From Selenomonadaceae bacterium (GTDB lineage Bacteria > Bacillota > Negativicutes > Selenomonadales > Selenomonadaceae), in assembly GCA_017515635.1 (NCBI GenBank), contig JAFWFO010000067.1, positions 1 through 36,559 of the forward strand: 36,559 nt of DNA, given 5' to 3'. A model generated the notes under the pieces. It searched no databases. It saw only the letters and a list, made by a program, of their open reading frames with translations, and had not been told where the DNA came from. The translations under genes and the position numbers were made by a program. Shown here one piece after another: positions 1 through 8,088 of the stretch. The first letter of the stretch is position 1. Every line of letters starts with the position of its first letter.

Positions 1-120
1 AAACTCAACGACGCTGATTTACAAGTTGTGGTTGACCAACTTAATCAACGTCCGAAAAAATGTTTAGGTTACAGAACTCCTTGGGAAATCTATTTTTCCA
101 CTTCGTTGCACTTCACTTGA
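1..120 (+). CDS. IS30-family transposase, C-terminal end (cut by window edge)
   Basis: Frame 1 is open from the first base to the TGA at 118-120 and encodes about 39 residues containing QLNQRPKKCLGYRTPWEIYF. The pattern LN.RPRK.LGYRTP.E.(F/Y)F is the characteristic C-terminus of IS30-family DDE transposases, which insert and excise the IS. The start lies outside the window, so whether the copy is intact cannot be judged. The gene converges on rnc, and the shared terminator-like hairpin follows 14 bases after its stop. The right inverted repeat of the IS should lie close to or overlap the end of this ORF (around 105-130), but I cannot fix its boundary without the other end. Confidence 0.85.
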   Translation, partial: KLNDADLQVVVDQLNQRPKKCLGYRTPWEIYFSTSLHFT

Positions 121-133
121 CTATTCAAGCCGT

Positions 134-169
134 AAAAAAATTCCCCCGCAACAACGCAGGGGATTTTTT
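134..169. terminator. Bidirectional intrinsic terminator between the IS30 transposase and rnc
   Basis: A GC-rich hairpin (CCCC...GGGG, arms at about 143-150 and 156-162) is flanked by seven A on the left and six T on the right, so it can end transcripts from both sides. It sits directly beyond the rnc stop codon on the minus strand. Confidence 0.8.
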
Positions 170-941
170 AATTGAGTTCGCCGAGATTTTGCAAGGCGTG
201 TTTGGCGGCCTCCTGTTCGGCAAGTTTTTTGCTTTTGCCGACGCCGCGTCCGAAAATTTTTCCGTCAATTAACGCCGCCGCCTCGAAAGTTCGCATGTGC
301 GGGGGGCCTTCTTCGCCGAGTTCTTTGTAAGAAACCGTGCGATTCGGGTTGCGCTGAATAACTTCTTGCAACTTGCTTTTGTAGTCTTTCGGGACGCCCG
401 TAACTTTAACGCGCTCGAATTCGTCAACCATCTGCCGCAAAACAAAATCGCGGGCAACTTCCCAGCCGCATTCAAGGTAAATCGCGCCGATAACGGATTC
501 AAAGGCGTCCTCAAGATTTGAATCACGGCCGCGCAGTGAACCTTTTTCCGTGAGCCCCAACAATAAAACGTCGTCGATATGAATTTTTTCAGCCAGTCGC
601 GTCAGTGTCGATTGTCGCGTCAAACTCGAACGGGTTTTTGTCAATTCGCCTTCGCTCAAGTTCGTGAAGTGCTCGAAAAGATAAGTCGCCGTCGCCAAGC
701 CCAAAACCGCGTCGCCCAAAAATTCAAGTCGCTCATTATTTTTCAAACGCGGCTCGAATTCGCGGGCATAAGATTTGTGCGTCAACGCTCGATTAAGATT
801 TACAAAGTCCGTGAACTCCACGCCGATTGACTCCGCGAAATTTTTCAATGCCGCGATTCGTTCTTCGGTTAAAGGTTCGTCGACTTCCTTCGCAACTTCG
901 CCTTCGGGTTTCTCAAAAATTTTTTCATCTATCGTTGCCAA
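168..941 (-). CDS. rnc: Ribonuclease III
   Basis: Double-strand-specific endoribonuclease that processes rRNA precursors and structured mRNAs in the cytoplasm. The catalytic domain carries the signature NERLEFLGDAVLGL near residue 70 and the second acidic cluster LEDAFESVIGAIYLE. A dsRNA-binding domain follows (about residues 180-255, starting PKDYKSKLQEVIQ, ending in a KKLAEQEAAKHAL helix). Length of about 257 residues is usual. Start choice: a GTG at 950 abuts its only purine tract (GAGAG) with no spacing, whereas a TTG at 941 lies 7 bases after AGAGG, so TTG is preferred. It is the last gene of the leftward glycan operon, about 20 bases after the O-antigen ligase stop. rnc is more usually next to acpP/smc/ftsY, so this context is unusual. 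Confidence 0.96.
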   Translation of the reverse strand: MATIDEKIFEKPEGEVAKEVDEPLTEERIAALKNFAESIGVEFTDFVNLNRALTHKSYAREFEPRLKNNERLEFLGDAVLGLATATYLFEHFTNLSEGELTKTRSSLTRQSTLTRLAEKIHIDDVLLLGLTEKGSLRGRDSNLEDAFESVIGAIYLECGWEVARDFVLRQMVDEFERVKVTGVPKDYKSKLQEVIQRNPNRTVSYKELGEEGPPHMRTFEAAALIDGKIFGRGVGKSKKLAEQEAAKHALQNLGELN

Positions 942-961
942 AAATTTCACCTCTCAAGAAT

Positions 962-2161
962 TCAGCTGTCGGATTTTCTCAAAATATTTTCTGCCGCCAT
1001 CAAAGTGCCCGCAAGCAACCAGAATTCGCGCATTATCGGCACTTGCGTCATGTTCGTATCCGTCAAACCTTCAAGTTGCAAGCCCGCCAAAATTAAAATC
1101 GCCGTCAATCCCGCGCTGAACGCCAAATTTTTTTCGTGCTTGAATTGTTGGAAGAATTTCCAGAAAAAATACGCGTAAAGCCCGATAAACGCCGCAAGTC
1201 CGACTGTGCCGCCTTCAGCCGCCTCGTTGAGTAAATTGTTGTGCGGGTGAGTGTGTCCGCCTTCGGTGACTTCCGGCCGCTCAATCGCTTCGGGCGAAAT
1301 GTATTGTTCGTTGTACGCCTTGGCGAACATTTTCTGCCCGACGCCCGTTATCGGATAGTCCGCGAAAATTTCCAGCGCAGATTGCCACATCAAGACGCGT
1401 TCCGTGTTGCTCTGAAATTTCGTGCTGACCATCGTTTCAAGTCGCTCGTGAATTTGCGGCGACAACATTGCCACGACCAAAAACGCTATCGCCACGCCCG
1501 CGAAAATTTTTGCGGCGATTAGGCGATAATTTTTTTCCAGGACGAAGAAAATCACCGCGACACACAACAACGCAAGCCATGCGCCACGCGTCATTGACAG
1601 CACAAGACAAATTAAACTTAATCCCGCCGTGAAAATCGACAGCCCGCGCACGGCTCGCGGCAAAATTTTTAACTGCGACATGAAAATCAAAAACGGCATC
1701 TGCATCAGCATAAATGACCCGTAAAATGTCGGCGTATGATTCAGCCCAAACGCTCGCGTCTCGTCCAAAAAGAAATATTGCACGACGCCCGTAACGTCGT
1801 TGATTAAAAACGCCGCAAGTGACGCGATTAACACGCCGCAAAGTTGTTCGCGCTTTTTGATGAACGTCATTGCGAAAATCAGCGGAAAAAATCTGTGGAA
1901 CTCGCCGAAAAGTTCGCGGAAACTTATTTTCGGATCCCAACTCATTGCCGCGACGAAAAATTGACAGACCAAATAAACCGCCACCACTTCCAAAACATTA
2001 ACGTCAAACGGCGGAAAAACTTTCATTCGCCAACGGTAAAAAAGTACGAACGCCACGCCCAAACCAACCGAAATGCTTGCGGCGGCCGTCGACAGCGGTG
2101 TCGTGAACGCCAAAAGCACTACGACGATATACATTGCCTTATCGACCGAAAAATTTTTCAT
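962..2161 (-). CDS. O-antigen ligase family membrane protein (WaaL/Wzy_C type)
   Basis: Polytopic inner-membrane protein of 399 residues with roughly ten hydrophobic segments and a long periplasmic loop. The loop contains the Wzy_C-type motif GHTHPHNNLLNEAAEGG (about residues 300-320); a conserved His and Arg in this loop are essential in WaaL enzymes. The family joins undecaprenol-linked polysaccharide to lipid A core, or polymerises repeat units; sequence reading alone does not separate ligase from polymerase. An AAGGAG ribosome site lies 8 bases before ATG. It sits with a GT4 glycosyltransferase, a PIG-L deacetylase and a YrbL-like protein in one leftward operon, supporting a role in LPS or surface glycan assembly and hence an outer membrane. 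Confidence 0.88.
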   Translation of the reverse strand: MKNFSVDKAMYIVVVLLAFTTPLSTAAASISVGLGVAFVLFYRWRMKVFPPFDVNVLEVVAVYLVCQFFVAAMSWDPKISFRELFGEFHRFFPLIFAMTFIKKREQLCGVLIASLAAFLINDVTGVVQYFFLDETRAFGLNHTPTFYGSFMLMQMPFLIFMSQLKILPRAVRGLSIFTAGLSLICLVLSMTRGAWLALLCVAVIFFVLEKNYRLIAAKIFAGVAIAFLVVAMLSPQIHERLETMVSTKFQSNTERVLMWQSALEIFADYPITGVGQKMFAKAYNEQYISPEAIERPEVTEGGHTHPHNNLLNEAAEGGTVGLAAFIGLYAYFFWKFFQQFKHEKNLAFSAGLTAILILAGLQLEGLTDTNMTQVPIMREFWLLAGTLMAAENILRKSDS

Positions 2162-2258
2162 AAATTATTTCTCCTTGAGCTGTTCGGCAAGTTCGGGCGC
2201 CCGCTTTAAAAGCGGTGGAACAGTTGGTGTGTCCCGCGACGCTTCGACAGCCGCAACG

Positions 2259-2873
2259 TCACTTAGCTTGAAGTTGAGAGGCCAGTTCGGGCGGAATTAT
2301 TTCTGGATAATTTTCCGCAAGCCACTCCGCAATTCGGTTCCAATAACGTTTCGCCTTCCACGCCGCCGCGAAGTCAAACCAATAAACCAGCGGAATTAAA
2401 ACCGGTGTGCCGATGTTGTCGACGATTCGCACGCGGTAAACGCCCGGCGACGGTTCCTGCACCATAAAATTTTCTATGTCCGTGTCGACTATCGCAATGT
2501 TTTCGCGCAGAAAATCAGATTTGAACGTCAGCAAAATCGTCCAAATTCTTTGGAGCGTTTCCGTGTCGGGACAAGTTTTCGGCAGAAAATTTTTCATGTC
2601 GCGGGAAGTTTTTCCGTTGTAATCAAGCACGCGTTCAAAGACGTAGCCAAGACCCAAATTTGTTTCGACCGTCCCGAAATATTCTGTCACGAGCCGCGAT
2701 TTTTCGAGTTTCGACGCGCACATTCGCCGATAACGCATTTCCTTGCGAACGTCGCCGTCGTCGGGCATGTGCGGAATTTTTATGCATTTCGTGCGGTCAA
2801 TCGGGTGAATATACGTCGCCTGATGTCCGCCGGAGCCGATAAAAAGATTTTCGTCAATCGTTAAAACTTTCAT
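2259..2873 (-). CDS. YrbL family protein (PhoP-network protein, kinase-like fold)
   Basis: The 204-residue protein begins MKVLTIDENLFIGSGGHQ and shows the YrbL-type layout: a GSGG.. nucleotide-loop-like start, a Lys in KCIKIP, an RRM helix, a YVFERVLDYNGKTS segment and an IVDTDIENFMV stretch resembling a degraded kinase catalytic loop. YrbL proteins are poorly characterised; their fold resembles small-molecule or LPS-core kinases. The start was set at ATG 2871-2873 (AGGTAA upstream), because further upstream the frame only reads through AGCTTTN heptamer repeats. Oddity: just past the stop another minus-strand frame stays open from about 2296 to a TAA at 2165-2167 and reads like a protein tail ending PELAEQLKEK, echoing this protein's PELASQLQAK end. 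A frame-disrupted C-terminus is possible. Placement in a glycan operon hints at a sugar or lipid kinase role, which is inference. Confidence 0.82.
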   Translation of the reverse strand: MKVLTIDENLFIGSGGHQATYIHPIDRTKCIKIPHMPDDGDVRKEMRYRRMCASKLEKSRLVTEYFGTVETNLGLGYVFERVLDYNGKTSRDMKNFLPKTCPDTETLQRIWTILLTFKSDFLRENIAIVDTDIENFMVQEPSPGVYRVRIVDNIGTPVLIPLVYWFDFAAAWKAKRYWNRIAEWLAENYPEIIPPELASQLQAK

Positions 2874-2892
2874 GATTGTTACCTGTTGTTTA

Positions 2893-2923
2893 AGCTTTAA
2901 GCTTTGAGCTTTAAGCTTTGAGG
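2893..2923. repeat. Tandem heptamer array (AGCTTTA/AGCTTTG)
   Basis: Four consecutive 7-base units alternate AGCTTTA and AGCTTTG, followed by AGG. They sit between the PIG-L gene and the YrbL gene. Related AGCTTTT units occur at 30212. The 7-base period is not a coding period. Confidence 0.8.
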
Positions 2924-2959
2924 AAAATTCGCCCCGCTTAAAGCTTATAACCTTAAAGC

Positions 2960-4711
2960 TCAATTATCAATTTTTCGGATTTTGTGGACGCGTAATTTGT
3001 CCAGCCACTGCAAAATTTTTAATTGAATCTGCGCGAAATCGCCGACGCGTCGAATTATCGCCCGATCGTAAATTTCTGAGCCGACAACTTCCGCCGTAAC
3101 GACAATTTCACTTGCGCCGCCGAAATTTAAAATTAATTCTTCGTCCGCCACGACTTCCGACAAAATATTTTCGTCGCCCGCCGTCGCGGTGATTTTTACG
3201 GGCGAATCGACGTGGAATCGATATAAGCCCAGAGAAATTTTTTCGACTTCCCACGGCACCGCATATCGATAAATAAAATTGTCGTCAACGGTCAGTTTTA
3301 TAAACGGCGGGATTTTTCGCAGAGGCTCGGCGTTCGCGAAGAATTCGACTTCCGACAGCCCGAAATTTTTTCCCGCGTCGACGATTTTTATTTCGGCACG
3401 CGTCACGAAAAATTTTTCCGTGTCAATCGTCAGCGGCCGTCCGTGATTCGGCAATTCGACGCTGAAATTTTTTACATTATCCAAAGAAATTCGCGCCTTG
3501 TCAATCACGGCAAATTTATTTGCAAGTTCAAGGCTCAAAAATATTTTCGCGGGCCCCTCGTCAAGCGGGTTGCCGTAAATCACGATTTTTTGAACTTGCG
3601 CAGGTTCATTCCACTCGAAAAAAATTTTCCGTTCCGCGTCGTCCGGCGAAGGTTGCCACAAATTATTTCCGAATTGCGCGGGCGTCGCGGTAACGTCGTC
3701 CGTGTCGATAATTTTGAAGTCGCAAACTTTTTTCGGGTCGCCCGATGTCGCCGTCACTTTCGCCGAAAAAATTTCGTTGTCGGTGCGTCGCTCGAAAAAA
3801 ATTTCGTCGGAATTCAAAATCCGAAGCGAATTCCACTGGTTGCGCTGTGACTTGTGAGCAAAAATCGCGGCGGCAAGCGGATTTTCTTTCAAGACGGTTT
3901 TGCGGCAAGTTTCGGGAACGGGGAAGCGAATTCTGTCAGCCCAAACGTAATTGGCGCGATCAATCAAGTCAAAGTCGTAAGTGTCCGTTTCGCCGACTTT
4001 GGGCTTGCGCGTCGCCAAAAGATTCGGCGTGTAAAAATCCGGCGCAGCGGTGAACGCGGTCGCATAAGCAAATTTTTTATAAACTTCGGGGCGATAATCG
4101 CGGCATTCGGACAAAATTTCGCCCAAAACTTCCTCGAACAAAATCGAAAGTGTGCGATGGTCTTGGTGCGAATCAAAGTCCACGCAAAAAATTATGTTCG
4201 CCCGAAGTTTCAGCAGTAAATCTTTCAAATCGCGTTTGAAATATTTTCGCGTGTATGAACTGTGTCGCCCGAAAGTTTTTTTCGCGTAGTCGACAAAATT
4301 TTTCGCCGCATAAGTTTCGGTGTGACCTGCGGGCGATTTCGTCGGCTTGTCGGAAAGTTTGTGCCCGTCGCCGTATCCGAGAAAAATTATTTTTTCAGCC
4401 GGCACGCCCAAAATTTTCAACGCGTCAACGGCCTCTTGAGCGCGAACGTCCGCAGAAATTTCAAAATCGCCGTTCGTCGAGTACGCCACGAAAATTTCAG
4501 CCTTCGCCGCCGACAAATTCAAAATCATGTTGCCCGCAACGTTAATTTCGTCGTCGGGGTGCGGTGCCAAAATCAAAACCCGCGTGCCGAAAAAATTTTT
4601 GTCGAAAAACGAATTGCCCGCCGTCAAAATCTCTTCAGCCTGCGCGGCTTCGGCAACCACTTCGAGAAAACCGCACGCGTCCGCAAGTTCAAAAAATTTT
4701 TTGTCGTCCAT
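2960..4711 (-). CDS. PIG-L family deacetylase with C-terminal beta-rich domains
   Basis: Zinc-dependent N-deacetylase of the LmbE/PIG-L family, acting on N-acetylated sugars. Visible metal-site motifs are APHPDDE (residues 49-55) and DSHQDHR (180-186). The catalytic domain covers about residues 45-290. The remaining 290 residues are beta-rich; about 330-470 read like a discoidin (F5/8 type C) carbohydrate-binding domain (VQKIVIYGNP, SLSEVEFFAN style ending), followed by a further domain. At 583 residues it is much longer than a bare deacetylase (about 230). No signal peptide is seen. ATG lies 3 bases after the GT4 stop with AGGTGA overlapping it, so the two are translationally linked. Likely role: deacetylation of a surface-glycan or LPS precursor. 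Confidence 0.88.
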   Translation of the reverse strand: MDDKKFFELADACGFLEVVAEAAQAEEILTAGNSFFDKNFFGTRVLILAPHPDDEINVAGNMILNLSAAKAEIFVAYSTNGDFEISADVRAQEAVDALKILGVPAEKIIFLGYGDGHKLSDKPTKSPAGHTETYAAKNFVDYAKKTFGRHSSYTRKYFKRDLKDLLLKLRANIIFCVDFDSHQDHRTLSILFEEVLGEILSECRDYRPEVYKKFAYATAFTAAPDFYTPNLLATRKPKVGETDTYDFDLIDRANYVWADRIRFPVPETCRKTVLKENPLAAAIFAHKSQRNQWNSLRILNSDEIFFERRTDNEIFSAKVTATSGDPKKVCDFKIIDTDDVTATPAQFGNNLWQPSPDDAERKIFFEWNEPAQVQKIVIYGNPLDEGPAKIFLSLELANKFAVIDKARISLDNVKNFSVELPNHGRPLTIDTEKFFVTRAEIKIVDAGKNFGLSEVEFFANAEPLRKIPPFIKLTVDDNFIYRYAVPWEVEKISLGLYRFHVDSPVKITATAGDENILSEVVADEELILNFGGASEIVVTAEVVGSEIYDRAIIRRVGDFAQIQLKILQWLDKLRVHKIRKIDN

Positions 4712-4714
4712 ACG

Positions 4715-5833
4715 TCACCTCGCAATAATTTCGGCAAGTTTCGGCATGACAATCGAAAAGTCGCACGTCTCGCGAATCAATTTCGCCGCCCGTTCGCCGA
4801 AAATTTTCCTGCGTTCGTCGTCGGTGAACAAAATCGAAATTTTTTCCGCAAAGGCCGCCGCGTCCTCCGAATAAACGCGATAACCGTTCACGTCGTTAAA
4901 AATCACGTCTTCGCAACCGCCGATGTCGCTCGTCACCGCCGGCAGTCCGCTCGACATTGCCTCAAGCAACGATGTCGGCAAACCTTCATGACGCGACGGG
5001 AAAATATACACGTCCGCCATCCGATAAAATTCCGCAGGGTTGTCGACTTCGCCGATGACTTTTATTGAGCCGTCCAGTTCGCCCGAAAGTGCCCGCAGTT
5101 CGTCCAAAAGTTCATTCAGCCCGCCGCCGACGACAAATAAAATCGCGTCCGGAAATTTTTCGTGCAAAATCCGCCAAACGTCCTGCAACGTGTCGATGCC
5201 TTTATCTTTGACGATTCGGGCGCAGAAAAGCAAAACTTTTTGATTCGGGTCGACGCCGTGCGAAATTTTCAGCTCGTGACGCGTTGATTCGTTCGATTGC
5301 GGAAATTTTTTCGTGTCGATGCCGTGCGGAAGAATTGAAATTTTTTCGGGCGAAATGCCGCCGCGCTCAATGAATCCGTCGCGAATTTCTTTCGTCGTGG
5401 CAACGTAATTCGTGCACGTCGCAAAAATTTTGTTCCGCCAACCGTCCGCAGAAAAAATTTCAGCCTTGCCCGTCAATGCCAACGTCACCGGCTTTTTAAA
5501 CATTCTCGCGAACAAAATTGCCCACACGGAAAATTTCGGCGTCCCGATGATGTAAAACGCGTCAATGTCGTTGTGCGTCGTCAAAAGTCGAAAAAAAATT
5601 TCCAGCCAGCGAAAAGGCGGGTGCAGTCGAATTAAATCGATGCCGTTGAAATTTTCGCGTGCCGCCGTGTGGAAAAATCTTTTCTTCGTCATGATTGTGA
5701 CGCGGTGACCGAGTTTGATTAGTTGCAACGCGTGGTTTTCGCCGTGAATTTCCGCGCCGCTCTTTGTCGGTCGCCCGTCCGCCAAAAATTTCTTCCCGAC
5801 GGCAAAATCTTTAATCAGCAAGCAAATATTCAT
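4715..5833 (-). CDS. Glycosyltransferase family 4 protein
   Basis: A 372-residue GT-B fold retaining glycosyltransferase. The N-terminal half has a Rossmann start (MNICLLIKDFA) with a GAEIHG acceptor-loop segment. The C-terminal half has the GT4 donor-binding signatures: ARIVKDKGIDTL, GGGLNELLDEL, VYIFPSRHEGLP and SLLEAMSSGLPAV followed by GGCEDVI. The Glu of the EX7E element (about residue 287, HEGLPTSLLE) is intact. It is the first gene of the leftward glycan operon, with a good promoter upstream (5863-5891). Donor and acceptor sugars cannot be read from sequence. Confidence 0.9.
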   Translation of the reverse strand: MNICLLIKDFAVGKKFLADGRPTKSGAEIHGENHALQLIKLGHRVTIMTKKRFFHTAARENFNGIDLIRLHPPFRWLEIFFRLLTTHNDIDAFYIIGTPKFSVWAILFARMFKKPVTLALTGKAEIFSADGWRNKIFATCTNYVATTKEIRDGFIERGGISPEKISILPHGIDTKKFPQSNESTRHELKISHGVDPNQKVLLFCARIVKDKGIDTLQDVWRILHEKFPDAILFVVGGGLNELLDELRALSGELDGSIKVIGEVDNPAEFYRMADVYIFPSRHEGLPTSLLEAMSSGLPAVTSDIGGCEDVIFNDVNGYRVYSEDAAAFAEKISILFTDDERRKIFGERAAKLIRETCDFSIVMPKLAEIIAR

Positions 5834-5862
5834 TTAACTACCTCGAAAAATTTTCTGCGGCA

Positions 5863-5891
5863 ATTTTACCGTCAAAAATAATTCTGCGCAA
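5863..5891 (-). promoter_or_regulatory. Sigma-70-type promoter for the glycan-rnc operon
   Basis: On the minus strand TTGCGC (5886-5891) and TAAAAT (5863-5868) are separated by 17 bases. This places the transcript start about 25 bases before the GT4 ATG. The same -35 hexamer recurs at 28147. Confidence 0.6.
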
Positions 5892-5926
5892 CAAAAAATC
5901 CCCCCGCGACTTTCACGAAGGGATTG
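5892..5926 (-). terminator. Intrinsic terminator after the alkyl-sulfatase gene
   Basis: On the minus strand an AATCCC...GGGATT hairpin is followed by TTTTTT. It lies just beyond the stop of the downstream sulfatase fragment and abuts the next operon's -35 box. Confidence 0.75.
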
Positions 5927-5936
5927 GCGTGACGAA

Positions 5937-7223
5937 TTAAGGTTCTACGACATTGAAATTCGGCAGGAAAGTTTTGCAGTGCGCCAAAAGTTTTTTGACG
6001 ACGTTCATGTCGCCGCCGATTTTCGTGTCAAAATTTTTTGCGATAAACACGTTGAGGAATTGCGCTTTGCTACAGCTGACGGTCGTGTCGGCTTCGGGAT
6101 GAGTTTCGTCTTTGCGCACGATTATGACACCGTTCTTGCGTTCGACGAAAAATTTTTCATCCGTGTCGGTGATGTGCAGATTGATTGAGGCCGCGTCGTC
6201 CTGAGCTTCCAGCGCGTCATTGCTGATTGCAAGATAATCCAACGCCATATCGACGGTCATTCCGCTCATCATGTTGCGAACGCCTCTGCCGCCGGTGTTG
6301 AGCGTTTTGGTGCCTTCGCGAAGTTCCAACGCGCCCATCAAGTAACAATTTCGCCACGTGCCGCTTTCCGATTGATAACCGAGCTGTTCGAGAGCGTCCG
6401 CGCAAAGTTCGCGAGCCGCACGATTATTCGGATCGGCGAAGACAAGTTCTTTCGTGATTTGCGCGACCCATTGATATTCTCCGCGTTTGAAATCTTCGCG
6501 AGCTTTTTTCAAAACCGCGTTCGTATCGCCGAGATATTCGACCAATTTTTTCGCGGTATCCGTCGGCGATAACAAATTCAAGTTGACAGGATTGGCGTCG
6601 TACCAGCCCATGTATTTTTGATAAACCGCTTTGGAATTGTGCGACAAAGTTCCGTAATATTGACGCGTGTACCAAACTTTATTCAGCGCGTCAGGCAACT
6701 TAATCATGTTCGCAATTTCCGTTGACGTGTAACCTTGATTAATGTAGTGGAGCGTTTGGTCATGAATGAACTTGTATGCGGCGGCGGTGTTGTCCATGTA
6801 CGTTTTAATGTTCGCGGTTCCCCAATGCGGCCAGTTGTGGCTTTGGAAGACAACTTCGGTTTCGTCGCCGAAAAGATGTTGAGCTTCCAAAATGTAGCGT
6901 GACCAGGCAGCCGAGTCGCGAATTTCCGCGCCGCGCAGAGTGTAGAGATTGTGCATCGTTCCCGTGCAATTTTCCGCAAGCCACAGCGCACGATATTTCG
7001 GGAAATAAGCATTCATTTCGGCGGGAGCTTCGGTGCCGGGCGTTAGCTGAAATTTTATTTCGAGCCCGTCAATGTAAATCGTTTCGTTGCGCGTAACTTC
7101 GTAAGTCGGCGCGACGAGCGATGTGATTCCCGTCGATTGACCCAAACCGATTCCGATAGCCATTGAGCCTTTGTCGCCGCCGTCAAGCAGGACGCCGTAT
7201 TGATATTGAGCGCGACGAGCCAC
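5937..7223 (-). CDS. Alkyl-sulfatase C-terminal fragment (alkyl-sulfatase dimerisation and SCP2-like domains)
   Basis: Continuation of the same frame beyond the TAA. The first possible restart is a GTG at 7221-7223 without a convincing ribosome site. It contains the rest of the metallo-beta-lactamase domain (GTEAPAEMNAYFP, ENCTGTMHNLYTLRGAEIRD with the second-metal Glu and His), the dimerisation domain (LKKAREDFKRGEYQWVAQI) and a C-terminal SCP2-like domain (about the last 120 residues). No signal peptide remains, so any product would stay in the cytoplasm. Confidence 0.7.
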   Translation of the reverse strand: MARRAQYQYGVLLDGGDKGSMAIGIGLGQSTGITSLVAPTYEVTRNETIYIDGLEIKFQLTPGTEAPAEMNAYFPKYRALWLAENCTGTMHNLYTLRGAEIRDSAAWSRYILEAQHLFGDETEVVFQSHNWPHWGTANIKTYMDNTAAAYKFIHDQTLHYINQGYTSTEIANMIKLPDALNKVWYTRQYYGTLSHNSKAVYQKYMGWYDANPVNLNLLSPTDTAKKLVEYLGDTNAVLKKAREDFKRGEYQWVAQITKELVFADPNNRAARELCADALEQLGYQSESGTWRNCYLMGALELREGTKTLNTGGRGVRNMMSGMTVDMALDYLAISNDALEAQDDAASINLHITDTDEKFFVERKNGVIIVRKDETHPEADTTVSCSKAQFLNVFIAKNFDTKIGGDMNVVKKLLAHCKTFLPNFNVVEP

Positions 7224-7244
7224 CGCAACTCCGACGTAAACATT

Positions 7245-7910
7245 TTAGGAAACGGCGTGTTCAAGAAAACCTTGCGGCGCGAGAATTGCAACCTTGCCCG
7301 ACGCAATCTGTTCGTCGAGTGACAAATTTTCGTTTGCGATATTTTTCTTGTCGATAACGCCTTCAATGCCGCCGTAATGGTCAACGTGGCTGTGGCTGTA
7401 CAAAACGGCTTTAATGTCGAGCTTGCCGAAATGTTTTTCCATAAGAGCCATTGCCGCTTGCGCGTCTTCTTTGCACATGAGCACGTCGAAAACAATCCAG
7501 CCGTTGTCCGTCTTGATGAACGTGATATTCGACATATCATAACCGCGAACCTGATAAATTCCGTCGCAGACTTTGAACAATCCCGCGTAAGAATTGTACA
7601 GCGTGTTGCGCCACAAACTCGGATTCACGCTGTCGGGAATTTTCGCGTCCTTCATGTACTCGCGTTGCTTGACGTTCCAGACGACATTTCCGTCCGCGTC
7701 GTAAAGCACCAAAGCTTCGGGAGCCTCAATCAATCCGCGAAGTGCATTTTCTTTTTCGCTTTCGTCGTTGAAATCCAGCGTATCATACCAACTTGCATTT
7801 GCGCGGGCGGTGATTGGCGTCGCGTCTTTTGGAGCGGCGTCGCTTGTGTTCGGCGTCACGAAAATTGCCAAAGACGTTAAGACTGCCGCCAAAAATTTTT
7901 TACGTGTCAT
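7245..7910 (-). CDS. Alkyl-sulfatase N-terminal fragment (signal peptide and HxHxDH motif)
   Basis: Encodes 221 residues: signal peptide at 1-26 (KK, hydrophobic core, SDAA cleavage-like site), then the start of a metallo-beta-lactamase fold with SHSHVDHYGG (zinc ligands His173, His175, Asp177, His178). GAGGAG stands 8 bases before ATG. It ends at the premature TAA just after PQGFLEHAVS and lacks the remaining zinc ligands, so it is unlikely to be active alone. Confidence 0.8.
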   Translation of the reverse strand: MTRKKFLAAVLTSLAIFVTPNTSDAAPKDATPITARANASWYDTLDFNDESEKENALRGLIEAPEALVLYDADGNVVWNVKQREYMKDAKIPDSVNPSLWRNTLYNSYAGLFKVCDGIYQVRGYDMSNITFIKTDNGWIVFDVLMCKEDAQAAMALMEKHFGKLDIKAVLYSHSHVDHYGGIEGVIDKKNIANENLSLDEQIASGKVAILAPQGFLEHAVS

Positions 7911-7981
7911 GAATTCACTCTCCTCGAAATTTTATGCATTAAAATTTACAACGTGCGGCACGGTTTAACAAGTGGCACTTT

Positions 7982-8010
7982 TTGACAAGCGATAATAAAT
8001 TTGCTAATCT
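7982..8010 (+). promoter_or_regulatory. Candidate promoter for larC
   Basis: A perfect TTGACA (7982-7987) is followed after 17 bases by TAATCT (8005-8010). The predicted start near 8017 is about 70 bases before the larC start codon. The -10 match is weak. Confidence 0.5.
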
Positions 8011-8018
8011 GTTCGCGA

Positions 8019-8048
8019 CCTCGTTCCGTTCGGAGCGGGGCTGTTTTT
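8019..8048 (+). other. GC-rich hairpin with T-run in the larC leader
   Basis: CCTCGTTC pairs with GAGCGGGG (two G-U pairs) around a CGTTCG loop and is followed by CTGTTTTT. It looks like an intrinsic terminator but begins only a few bases after the predicted transcript start. It could be a leader attenuator, a 5'-protecting hairpin, or a terminator for leftover transcription from the left. Confidence 0.4.
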
Positions 8049-8088
8049 AATCGTGAAACTTTTATAGCGAACTCAAGGAGTGTTTGAC

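Larger units (their letters stand above)
5937..7910 (-). pseudogene. Alkyl/aryl-sulfatase (SdsA1/BDS1-type metallo-beta-lactamase), interrupted by one in-frame TAA
   Basis: Reading the minus strand from ATG 7910 to 5937 gives a single uninterrupted frame of 657 codons except for a TAA at 7245-7247 (codon 222). Around it the frame reads EHAVS-stop-NVYVGVAVARRAQ, and family members have Glu at this place, so GAA to TAA by one base change explains the break. Total length matches SdsA1-type enzymes (about 650). The parts appear complete: signal peptide, HxHxDH zinc motif in the first part, metal ligands, dimerisation and SCP2-like domains in the second. Such enzymes are secreted and split primary alkyl sulfates such as SDS. 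Both halves are needed for the active site, so the gene is probably inactive unless TAA is read through or is a sequencing error. Confidence 0.85.

Noticed and set aside
7245..7247. Programmed recoding of the TAA in the sulfatase gene
   Set aside because: TAA is not used for selenocysteine or pyrrolysine and no stimulatory structure is evident; a simple nonsense change is more likely.
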